DNA from: Clostridiaceae bacterium
Lineage (GTDB): Bacteria > Bacillota > Clostridia > Oscillospirales > Acutalibacteraceae
Assembly: GCA_904502215.1 (NCBI GenBank)
Contig: CAJGDQ010000086.1
Span: 1-5,019, forward strand
Length of the DNA: 5,019 bases
Direction of reading: 5' to 3'
The notes below the pieces were generated by a model. It saw nothing but the letters and a program-made list of their open reading frames with translations. It made no database searches and had not been told where the DNA came from. How positions within the stretch are numbered: the stretch's first letter is position 1; each line of letters begins with the position of its first letter. Below are positions 1-5,019 of this stretch, piece after piece. Position numbers and translations under genes: made by a program.

Positions 1-212
1 CTTTTCAGGCAATCGGCCATAAAGAGCTTTATGGGTTTATAAAGGGCGAATGCTCTCTTGAAGAAGCTAAAGAGCACCTTTGCCGCCAAACCAGAAGATA
101 TGCCAAAAGGCAGCTGACCTGGTTCAGAAGAGATGGGCGGACAAACTGGCTCTATCCCGATAGGGAAGATATAATAGCTTCGGCTGAGAAATTAGTTAAA
201 GAATTTTTATAA
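1..212 (+). CDS. miaA: tRNA dimethylallyltransferase MiaA, C-terminal fragment
   Basis: This is the last 69 codons of a gene that begins before the window; the reading frame starts at base 3 and ends with TAA at 210-212. MiaA transfers a dimethylallyl group to N6 of A37 next to the anticodon of tRNAs reading UNN codons, which stabilises codon pairing. The fragment opens with FQAIGHKEL, matching the conserved family stretch (usually AIGYKE). It then carries the diagnostic QTRRYAKRQLTWFRRD block (bases 87-134), whose basic residues contact tRNA, and a terminal NWLYPD segment typical of Bacillota MiaA. The N-terminal P-loop and catalytic parts are outside the window. The stop codon overlaps the ribosome binding site of the next gene, so the two are almost certainly co-transcribed. 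The identification is strong despite the partial length because the RRYAKRQLTW motif is nearly unique to this family. Confidence 0.95.
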   Translation, partial: FQAIGHKELYGFIKGECSLEEAKEHLCRQTRRYAKRQLTWFRRDGRTNWLYPDREDIIASAEKLVKEFL

Positions 213-219
213 AGGAGGT
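211..219 (+). promoter_or_regulatory. Strong Shine-Dalgarno site for the HlyD-like gene
   Basis: AAAGGAGGT lies 8 nt upstream of the GTG at 228 and overlaps the miaA stop codon. It is the best anti-SD match in the window. It settles the start choice, because no ATG lies nearby: the first in-frame Met codon is at about residue 305 of the downstream protein. Confidence 0.85.
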
Positions 220-227
220 AAGAAACC

Positions 228-1424
228 GTGAAGGGTTCGGCAATTCTCAAAGGTTTTTTAATTGCTTTAGCGGCAGTTTTTATTATTCATCAGATAATAT
301 CTTCGGTTTATAATCCCGTTGAGACCGAAAGTGCGGTTTACTATACCTCAACCGATGGATTTGATATAACAGGAATTATTTTGAGAAATGAAAAGCTTGT
401 AAGCCATAGCGGCTCGGGTGTTAAGCATTTTATAATATCGGATGGTAACAGGGTTGCAAAGGATGGCATTATTGCAAATGTTTATGATAGCTCCGATGCT
501 TCGATTAAGGTTTCCGAGCTTGAAGCTTTAAACAAGAAAATCAAGGATATAGAGGATATATTAAGCTATAATGATATTGAAGCGGCAAATCTCGATTTAA
601 TCAATTCCAGAATAAAGGAAAAGGTTAATGATTTGGTTATAGCTTCTTCGGCAGGTAATTATTCCTCGGTTTCAGCAAAGGCTGAGGAGCTGCTCTTTGC
701 AATAAACCGCAAGCAAGCGGCTCTAGGTCAAACGGCATCCTTTTCGGACCAGTTAGCTTCTCTTAAAGCTCAGCTTGATATTTCTCTTCCTGAACCAAAG
801 GCAAGAATTTTATCTTCGGAATCGGGATATTTTGTTTCGAAAACCGATGGCTATGAGGATGTTTTCAAAACTGATGATTTATCCCTTATAACACCTGAGT
901 TTATTGAAGGTGCAAAACCGAAAACTCAGGATAAGAATACTGTTGGCAAAATAGTTTCAGATTATGAATGGTATATTGCGGCTAGCGTTTCTATCAATGA
1001 GTCTTTAAATTATAAAGAGGGGGAGAGTTTAAAGCTTTTAACCTCGGTTAAGGGCTCGCCTGAGCTTTCGGCAACGGTTAAAAAGATAAATATTTCTGAG
1101 GTTTCTGATAAGGCGGTTGTTATATTTGCCTGCAACGAAATGAATAGCGAATTGGCATCTATGAGAAGCGGCCCGATGACTGTTGTAAAGGCTGAGTTTA
1201 GCGGTCTCAGGGTTCCGAGAAAGGCTCTTAGAGTTGTTGATAGTGTTCGAGGTGTTTATGTTTTAAGCGGAATGCAAATTAAGTTTGTTCCGGTTAATAT
1301 CATATATTCCAATGATAGCTTTATAATTTGCGAAAAGGTTAACGAAAACTCGGGCGTTTTAAAGCTTTATGATAGGGTTGTTGTGAAAGGAAAAAATCTC
1401 TATGATGGAAAAATTGTCAGCTAA
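228..1424 (+). CDS. Membrane-anchored HlyD-family adaptor-like protein
   Basis: 398 residues, starting at GTG behind a near-perfect SD. A single hydrophobic segment at about residues 8-28, preceded by lysines, predicts an N-in signal anchor with the rest outside the membrane. Residues 46-88 resemble the first half of a biotinyl-lipoyl-like domain (GIILRNE, then a DGNRVAKDG turn). Residues 93-185 are Lys/Glu/Leu-rich and probably form a helical hairpin. Residues 193-212 (SESGYFVSKTDGYE) look like the returning half of the lipoyl domain. A beta-rich part follows (GKIVSDYEWYIAASV, 240-254), then a C-terminal barrel-like part with GLRVPRKAL (327-335) and GVYVL (342-346). This hairpin-between-half-lipoyl order is that of HlyD/periplasmic adaptor proteins of transporters. 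No ABC, RND or MFS partner is encoded here, so its role is unknown; an envelope or division-linked role is inferred only from position. Its end overlaps yggS by 23 nt. Confidence 0.72.
   Translation: MKGSAILKGFLIALAAVFIIHQIISSVYNPVETESAVYYTSTDGFDITGIILRNEKLVSHSGSGVKHFIISDGNRVAKDGIIANVYDSSDASIKVSELEALNKKIKDIEDILSYNDIEAANLDLINSRIKEKVNDLVIASSAGNYSSVSAKAEELLFAINRKQAALGQTASFSDQLASLKAQLDISLPEPKARILSSESGYFVSKTDGYEDVFKTDDLSLITPEFIEGAKPKTQDKNTVGKIVSDYEWYIAASVSINESLNYKEGESLKLLTSVKGSPELSATVKKINISEVSDKAVVIFACNEMNSELASMRSGPMTVVKAEFSGLRVPRKALRVVDSVRGVYVLSGMQIKFVPVNIIYSNDSFIICEKVNENSGVLKLYDRVVVKGKNLYDGKIVS
1385..1391 (+). promoter_or_regulatory. Shine-Dalgarno site for yggS inside the upstream gene
   Basis: GAAAGGA ends 10 nt before the ATG at 1402 and 13 nt before the second ATG at 1405. 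The spacing mildly favours the first of the two tandem ATG codons, but the second cannot be excluded. The site lies within the coding region of the HlyD-like gene. Confidence 0.55.
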
Positions 1425-2106
1425 AGAATTTGATGAGAATTTTAGCAGCATACTTGAAAAACTTAATAAAGCCGCCGAAGGTTCAAATAGAAGGCTTAAG
1501 GATATTTCTATCTTGGCTGCAACAAAAACGGTTGATGCCGATACCATTAACTATGCAATTTCAAGAGGAATAAACCTTATTGGCGAAAATAAAGTTCAGG
1601 AGCTGCTTTCGAAGAAGGACCAAATTATTGAGGTTGAAAAGCATTTTATCGGCCATCTTCAAACGAATAAGGTTAAAGATATCATAAATGAGGTTAGCCT
1701 TATACATTCGGTTGATTCAATAAAGCTTGCAAAGGAAATTTCAAAGCAGGCAGTAAAGAACGAAAAAACAATGGATATTTTGCTTGAGGTAAATATTGGC
1801 GGTGAGGAATCTAAATGGGGATTTGAGCCTGAAAATCTTGAGGAAAACTTAGAAGAAATTGCATCTCTTCCAAATATTAGGATTAAGGGTTTGATGGCAA
1901 TTCCTCCTGTTTGCAACGAGCCGGAGGAAAATCGCAAATATTTCCGCAAAATGTATAAACTGTTTATTGACATTGGCACCAAAAAAATAGATAATAGTAG
2001 TATGGAAATACTCTCTATGGGAATGTCAGATGATTTCGATGTTGCCGTTAGCGAGGGTGCTACTTTAATCCGCTTGGGAACAGCATTGTTCGGCAGGCGA
2101 ATATAA
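1402..2106 (+). CDS. yggS: YggS/YlmE/PROSC-family PLP-binding homeostasis protein
   Basis: 234 residues, the usual size for this single-domain alanine-racemase-like TIM barrel. The cytoplasmic protein binds pyridoxal 5'-phosphate without known catalysis and controls PLP supply and amino/keto acid balance; B. subtilis calls it YlmE. Visible family motifs in order: LAATKTV with the PLP-Schiff-base lysine at K42; IGENKVQEL (about 61-69); HFIGHLQTNKVKDI (about 77-90); SVDS (about 98-101); LLEVNIGGEESKWGF (about 127-141); IKGLMAIPP (about 157-165); and LSMGMSDDFDVAVSEGAT followed by LIRLGTALFGRR at the C terminus, which forms the phosphate-binding end. All key residues appear intact. The start is one of two tandem ATGs (1402 or 1405). 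The gene overlaps the preceding one by 23 nt and precedes sepF by 21 nt, the yggS-sepF order conserved across Bacillota and Actinomycetota. Confidence 0.95.
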   Translation: MMEKLSAKEFDENFSSILEKLNKAAEGSNRRLKDISILAATKTVDADTINYAISRGINLIGENKVQELLSKKDQIIEVEKHFIGHLQTNKVKDIINEVSLIHSVDSIKLAKEISKQAVKNEKTMDILLEVNIGGEESKWGFEPENLEENLEEIASLPNIRIKGLMAIPPVCNEPEENRKYFRKMYKLFIDIGTKKIDNSSMEILSMGMSDDFDVAVSEGATLIRLGTALFGRRI

Positions 2107-2111
2107 ATTTT

Positions 2112-2119
2112 AGAAGGAG
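2112..2119 (+). promoter_or_regulatory. Shine-Dalgarno site for sepF
   Basis: AGAAGGAG sits 8 nt before the ATG at 2128, in the short gap after yggS. This is standard spacing and it fixes the sepF start. Confidence 0.8.
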
Positions 2120-2127
2120 TATTTAAA

Positions 2128-2586
2128 ATGGGATTTTTGGATAACATCAAAAACATTCTCACCATTCCTGAGGAAGAGGAATTTGAAGAAGAGTTTGAAG
2201 AGGTTGTTGAAGCAAAGGAAAAGAAAAGACCTGTTTCCGAGCCGCAAAAAACTGCTTCTCAGCCCCGTATTATAGGCGGCAAGGCAAAAACCGTTAGCTT
2301 TAACCCTGCTCAAATGCAGGTTGTTCTTGTAAAGCCTGAAAGATATGAGGATGTAACCTCTATTGCTGACCATCTTAATGATAAGAAAACTGTTGTTTTA
2401 AATCTCGAGTCGGCTGATAGGGAGCTTTCTCGCAGAATTGTTGACTTTTTGAGCGGTGCTACATATGCAAACCACGGAAATATGCGCAAGGTTTCAAAGG
2501 GCACCTTCCTTATTGTGCCTTATGGTGTTGACATGATGGGCGAGGTTATGCTCGAAGAGTTTGAAGATGGTAGAATGTATTTCTAA
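2128..2586 (+). CDS. sepF: Cell division protein SepF (FtsZ membrane anchor)
   Basis: 152 residues, normal length for SepF (YlmF). SepF tethers FtsZ filaments to the membrane and shapes the septum in Gram-positive bacteria, where it can partly replace FtsA. The N terminus MGFLDNIKNILTI is the amphipathic membrane-binding helix. A very acidic linker follows (EEEEFEEEFEE, residues 15-25), then a Lys/Pro/Gln-rich flexible stretch to about residue 60. The SepF (DUF552) core spans about 64-135: VVLVKPERYEDVTSIADHL, TVVLNLE, RRIVDFLSGATYA, and KGTFLIVPYGVDM. G110 in DFLSG corresponds to the conserved glycine at the dimer interface (G109 in B. subtilis). The last base of its TAA stop is the first base of the ylmH ATG (TAATG), implying translational coupling. 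In B. subtilis ylmG lies between these genes; here it is absent. Confidence 0.95.
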   Translation: MGFLDNIKNILTIPEEEEFEEEFEEVVEAKEKKRPVSEPQKTASQPRIIGGKAKTVSFNPAQMQVVLVKPERYEDVTSIADHLNDKKTVVLNLESADRELSRRIVDFLSGATYANHGNMRKVSKGTFLIVPYGVDMMGEVMLEEFEDGRMYF

Positions 2587-3320
2587 TGGAAACTGAGCTT
2601 TTAATAGCCAAAATAAAGGATACGGCAGATATTTGCTTTAAAACCGAAAAACCTAAATTTTTAGGTTTTTTATCGGCTGAACAGGCTGTATTAGCCCAAA
2701 AAAATCTCGAAAAAACAAATGTTAGGTTTTCTTTATTCGGCGGCTTTGAGTCAGCTGAGAGGGTTATGCTCGGATGCTTTCCCGATTGGCAAACTGCTGA
2801 GGAGTTTCCTATAAAGGCAATAACCTTTACCTTTCGCAAAACCGATAAGCTTTCACATAGAGATTTTTTAGGAAGCATTTTAGGGTTAGGTCTTAAAAGA
2901 GAAGCTATTGGCGATATTCTTATTGAAGAGGGAAGAGCGGTTGTTTTTTGCCTCGAGGAAATTGCCGATTTTATCCTAAATCAGCTAACCAAGGTTGGAA
3001 GAACAGGGGTTAAATTAAAAGAGGGTTTTACTGAGCCCTTGCCTTTAAGGGATAACCTTTTAGAGTTTAGGGATACCATAGCTTCTAATAGGCTTGACTG
3101 TATTGTAGCTTCTCTTTGTAAAACCTCGAGGTCATTGGCACTCATTAAAATAAATGAGGGAATAGTTTCGGTAAACTCTGTGCCCTGCGAAAAGCCAACC
3201 AAATCGGTTTTTGATGGTGATATAATTGCTGTTAGAGGCTATGGAAAGTTTATAATTGAATCAGTTTCAGGGATAACCAAAAAGCAAAGAATTATTCTAA
3301 AATATAAAAAGTATGTTTAA
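2586..3320 (+). CDS. ylmH: YlmH-family S4-domain RNA-binding protein
   Basis: 244 residues, close to the family's usual length of about 255. YlmH proteins are cytoplasmic; the B. subtilis member binds ribosomes and has been reported to act in ribosome-associated quality control of stalled 50S-nascent-chain complexes. Residues 1-80 are the variable N-terminal part with a conserved-looking FLGFLSAEQ segment (25-33). The central YlmH core is recognisable as KLSHRDFLGSILGLGLKREAIGDILIEEGRAVVFC (88-122), followed by ADFILNQLTKVGRTGVKL (127-144). The S4 RNA-binding domain occupies about 169-225, with LDCIVASLCKTSRS, INEGIVSVNS, a DGDIIAVRGYGKF turn and a basic tail. The start ATG shares one base with the sepF stop and lacks a good SD, so translation probably depends on ribosomes finishing sepF. 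A hairpin with a T-run falls at codons 20-31. Its stop codon forms part of the divIVA SD. Confidence 0.92.
   Translation: METELLIAKIKDTADICFKTEKPKFLGFLSAEQAVLAQKNLEKTNVRFSLFGGFESAERVMLGCFPDWQTAEEFPIKAITFTFRKTDKLSHRDFLGSILGLGLKREAIGDILIEEGRAVVFCLEEIADFILNQLTKVGRTGVKLKEGFTEPLPLRDNLLEFRDTIASNRLDCIVASLCKTSRSLALIKINEGIVSVNSVPCEKPTKSVFDGDIIAVRGYGKFIIESVSGITKKQRIILKYKKYV
2644..2676 (+). other. Inverted repeat followed by T-run inside ylmH
   Basis: The arms AAAAACCTAAA (2647-2657) and TTTAGGTTTTT (2660-2670) are perfect reverse complements around TT; a realistic RNA loop would be ATTT. Outer CCGA (2644-2647) and TCGG (2673-2676) could extend the pairing with a bulge. Six T residues at 2666-2671 give it the look of an intrinsic terminator, but the stem has only two inner G-C pairs and lies within coding sequence for EKPKFLGFLS. 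It may be chance or a weak attenuator. Confidence 0.35.
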
Positions 3321-3325
3321 GGAGG
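3318..3325 (+). promoter_or_regulatory. Strong Shine-Dalgarno site for divIVA
   Basis: TAAGGAGG lies 6 nt before the ATG at 3332 and includes the ylmH stop codon TAA. The strong site suggests divIVA is translated independently and efficiently, unlike the coupled ylmH and lspA. Confidence 0.85.
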
Positions 3326-3331
3326 CATTTT

Positions 3332-4078
3332 ATGCTTAGTGCTGCTGAAATCAGGGATGCTAAATTTGCAAAATCTATGAGCGGTTATAAACAGGAGGAG
3401 GTTGATATCCTTCTTGATAGGGTTGAGGCCGATTATGCTCAGTTTGACCGCATTATTAAGGATTTTCAGGATAAGGTTGAGAAATTGACTGCTGAAAACG
3501 AGGAGCTTAAGGCTTCGCAAAACAGCATTCAAAATGTTTTGCTTTCGGCTCAGCGCCTTGCCGACCGCATTGTTAACGAAGCAAAGGAAAAGAGCGAGGA
3601 AATCGTTTCTAACGCTGAGTCTAACATTTCGGTTATAACAGCTCGAGAAAAGGAGCTTGCAGTAAGCTTTGAACTTAAGGCTCAGGAGAGAAAATCGGCT
3701 CTTGAAAAGGAACTCGCCGATATGATTAAGGAAGCAAAGCTTAAGGCTGAAAGTATAACTGCCGCCGCTGAGGATGCAGTTGCTCGCCAACAAATGCTTT
3801 TTGATAAACTAAAAATAGAGATAACTGCTTTCAAATCAACCGTTAATTCTAAATATAAAGAGCATCTTGAGGCTTTAAATTCTATTCCGGATGCGGTTCC
3901 TATGGACCCCGAAAGAATGGCAGCTTTAGTGCTTACTGAGTTTGATAAGGCTCCTGAGGCTGCAAGCTTTATCAAAGAGGAAAATCCGGTTGTTATAGAG
4001 CCTATAACTCAGGAAGAGCCTCAGGAATTTGAGGGTTTTAAAATTGAAGCTATAGAAGAGGAAGCAACTGAGGAATAA
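3332..4078 (+). CDS. divIVA: DivIVA-family polar/septal scaffold protein
   Basis: 248 residues. DivIVA oligomers bind negatively curved membrane at septa and poles and recruit division, chromosome-anchoring or growth factors. The N-terminal domain matches well: MLSAAEIRDAKFAKSMSGYKQEEVDILLDRVEADY (1-35), containing the GYxxxEVD signature at 18-25. A long heptad-rich coiled coil runs from about 30 to 180 (for example KVEKLTAENEELKAS, 48-62), with an Ala/Lys/Glu-rich middle at 110-155. The tail from about 205 is disordered-looking and strongly acidic, ending EEEATEE. It is longer than B. subtilis DivIVA (164 aa), mostly through coiled coil and tail. At the tip of the N-terminal loop, where B. 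subtilis has membrane-inserting F17 and adjacent R18, this protein reads M16-S17. Its stop overlaps the lspA start by one base (TAATG). Related GpsB-type proteins are shorter, so DivIVA is preferred. Confidence 0.92.
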   Translation: MLSAAEIRDAKFAKSMSGYKQEEVDILLDRVEADYAQFDRIIKDFQDKVEKLTAENEELKASQNSIQNVLLSAQRLADRIVNEAKEKSEEIVSNAESNISVITAREKELAVSFELKAQERKSALEKELADMIKEAKLKAESITAAAEDAVARQQMLFDKLKIEITAFKSTVNSKYKEHLEALNSIPDAVPMDPERMAALVLTEFDKAPEAASFIKEENPVVIEPITQEEPQEFEGFKIEAIEEEATEE

Positions 4079-4578
4079 TGGTTTCTTGCATTTTAGCTAT
4101 TGTTATGGGTTTGGCGGTTTTAGTTGCCGACCAATTAACTAAACTTTATATAATTTCAAACTTTAGTTTGGGTGAGGGCTGTGGTTTTATAAAAGGCCTT
4201 ATTGATATCGTTTATATTCATAACCGAGGTGCCGCTTGGGGTATGCTTAGCGGTAAAACTTGGTTTTTGGTTGTAATCACCGCAGTTATTATGGTGGTTT
4301 GTATTTATTTACTTATAAAAATGGGAAAGAAAAATAAATTGCTTTTTTGGGCGATTTGTTTGGTGCTTTCAGGCGGAATTGGAAATATGATAGACCGCAT
4401 TTTTAGAAGCGGAAATGTTATTGACTTTTTGCATTTTGAATTTTGGCCGCAGTTTCCTGTTTTTAATGTTGCCGATTGCGGTATTGTTATCGGTGCGGGA
4501 CTTCTTATTTTGCATTTTATAATCGAAGCCGTTAATGAATATAAGGCTCGAAAGCAGGTTGAAAATGCTGAAAACTAA
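4078..4578 (+). CDS. lspA: Lipoprotein signal peptidase (signal peptidase II)
   Basis: 166 residues, usual for LspA, an integral membrane aspartyl protease that removes the signal peptide from prolipoproteins after Lgt adds diacylglycerol to the lipobox cysteine. Four hydrophobic segments fit the known topology (about 4-20, 62-80, 88-104 and 134-152). Family motifs are all present: VADQLTK with D18; HNRGAAWGM (48-56); GGIGNMIDRI with N103 and D106; GNVIDF with D116; and VFNVADCGI with N130 and D133. D116 and D133 correspond to the catalytic aspartates of the Pseudomonas enzyme. The start is the ATG sharing one base with the divIVA stop. GAGGAA at 4070-4075 is too close to be an ideal SD, so coupled re-initiation is likely. 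It ends 14 nt inside the next gene. The lspA-rluD pairing is common in bacteria. Confidence 0.97.
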   Translation: MVSCILAIVMGLAVLVADQLTKLYIISNFSLGEGCGFIKGLIDIVYIHNRGAAWGMLSGKTWFLVVITAVIMVVCIYLLIKMGKKNKLLFWAICLVLSGGIGNMIDRIFRSGNVIDFLHFEFWPQFPVFNVADCGIVIGAGLLILHFIIEAVNEYKARKQVENAEN

Positions 4579-5019
4579 AACTGTTTTTGATGGCGAAGAG
4601 CTTTTAAGACTTGATGTTTTTGTGTCCTCGGTTGCCGATGTTTCACGCTCTCGTGCGGCAACGCTTATAGAAGAAAAAAATGTTATAATTAACGATAAAG
4701 CCGTCTCTAAAAACTATAAGCTTCATATGGGTGATATGGTAGAAATTACAGTGCCTGAGCCTTTAAAATATGTTGCAAAGCCAGAGGATATCCCACTTGA
4801 TATAATTTATGAGGATGAGGATTTACTTGTTGTTAACAAGCCGAAGGGAATGGTTGTTCATCCTGCGGCAGGGAATTTTGAGGGAACGCTCGTTAATGCC
4901 CTTATGTTTCATTGCAAGGATTCTTTATCCGGTATTAACGGAGTTATGCGACCCGGCATAGTTCATAGAATTGATAAGAACACAAGCGGTCTTTTAATGG
5001 TTGCCAAAAATGATTTCGC
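4565..5019 (+). CDS. RluD-family 23S rRNA pseudouridine synthase, N-terminal part
   Basis: 151 complete codons plus two bases before the window ends; the family is usually about 300 residues, so roughly half is present. These enzymes convert uridines to pseudouridine in 23S rRNA (RluD: positions 1911, 1915 and 1917 in helix 69 in E. coli). Residues about 14-62 form an S4 RNA-binding domain: LRLDVFVSS, SRSRAATLIEEKNVIINDKAVSKNY, and GDMVEI. The catalytic domain begins with IIYEDEDLLVVNKPKGMVVHP (80-100) and reaches GIVHRIDKNTSGLLMVAK (131-148). D137 in HRIDKNTSG is the catalytic aspartate. The ATG at 4565 overlaps the lspA end by 14 nt and has only a weak AGCAGG upstream (4553-4558); a TTG two codons earlier is a less likely alternative. 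RluD versus the paralogous RluC or RluA specificity cannot be settled from this half, so no symbol is given. Confidence 0.93.
   Translation, partial: MLKTKTVFDGEELLRLDVFVSSVADVSRSRAATLIEEKNVIINDKAVSKNYKLHMGDMVEITVPEPLKYVAKPEDIPLDIIYEDEDLLVVNKPKGMVVHPAAGNFEGTLVNALMFHCKDSLSGINGVMRPGIVHRIDKNTSGLLMVAKNDF

Noticed and set aside
1659..2165. Open frame of 168 codons on the minus strand
   Set aside because: It is antisense to yggS and the start of sepF, both unmistakable from conserved motifs, and its protein is low-complexity Ser/Ile-rich with no recognisable domain.
2546..2878. Open frame of 110 codons on the minus strand
   Set aside because: It is complementary to ylmH, with no SD and no motif.
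3251..3310. Possible internal promoter ahead of divIVA (TTGAAT with AT-rich stretch)
   Set aside because: No -10 hexamer lies at 16-18 nt from TTGAAT; TATTCT is about 31 nt away. AT-rich coding sequence gives many such chance matches.
3317..3793. Open frame of 158 codons on the minus strand
   Set aside because: It is antisense to the coiled-coil region of divIVA; biased Glu/Lys/Ala codons leave the opposite strand free of stops. No family features are visible.
4559..4567. TTG at 4559 as start of the RluD-like gene
   Set aside because: It would add only two residues, and ATG at 4565 is the ordinary choice with slightly better SD spacing.
1..5019. Novel defence, mobile or biosynthetic system
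   Set aside because: All eight genes are housekeeping or envelope families in a dense co-directional run. I saw no direct repeats, integrase, transposase, CRISPR repeats, tRNA or att-like sites, and base composition looks uniform by eye.

Overview
The window is an uninterrupted, plus-strand run of eight genes, with both end genes cut by the window edges. It suggests a Gram-positive, AT-rich member of the Bacillota, most likely class Clostridia and perhaps the Oscillospirales/ruminococcal branch. The basis is that SepF and DivIVA occur together, Shine-Dalgarno sites are close to the GGAGG consensus, and YggS-SepF-YlmH-DivIVA is the conserved Bacillota ylm/divIVA block. The taxonomic call is inference from gene content and order, not from a marker gene.

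Layout: the 3' end of miaA (tRNA A37 prenylation) comes first. After 15 bp follows a membrane-anchored HlyD-type adaptor-like protein of unknown partner. Its end overlaps the start of yggS (PLP homeostasis). Then come sepF (FtsZ membrane anchor), ylmH (S4-domain RNA-binding protein), divIVA (membrane-curvature coiled-coil scaffold), lspA (lipoprotein signal peptidase) and the first 151 codons of an RluD-family 23S rRNA pseudouridine synthase.

Gaps between genes are at most about 21 bp. Two junctions are one-base TAATG overlaps (sepF/ylmH and divIVA/lspA), and two are longer overlaps (23 nt adaptor/yggS, 14 nt lspA/rluD). I see no convincing promoter or terminator, so the simplest reading is one operon entering from upstream of miaA and leaving past the rluD-like gene.

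Functionally the block joins cell division and polar growth (SepF, DivIVA), envelope maturation (LspA, probably the adaptor), translation and RNA modification (MiaA, YlmH, RluD-like) and PLP homeostasis (YggS). Compared with Bacillus subtilis it lacks ylmG (YggT family) between sepF and ylmH, and has lspA-rluD rather than ileS directly after divIVA.

There is no mobile element, CRISPR array, RNA gene or evident novel system here. The least understood piece is the HlyD-like protein. Minor curiosities are a hairpin followed by a T-run inside ylmH and a non-aromatic residue at the presumed membrane-inserting tip of DivIVA. No stretch over 300 bp lacks a gene.
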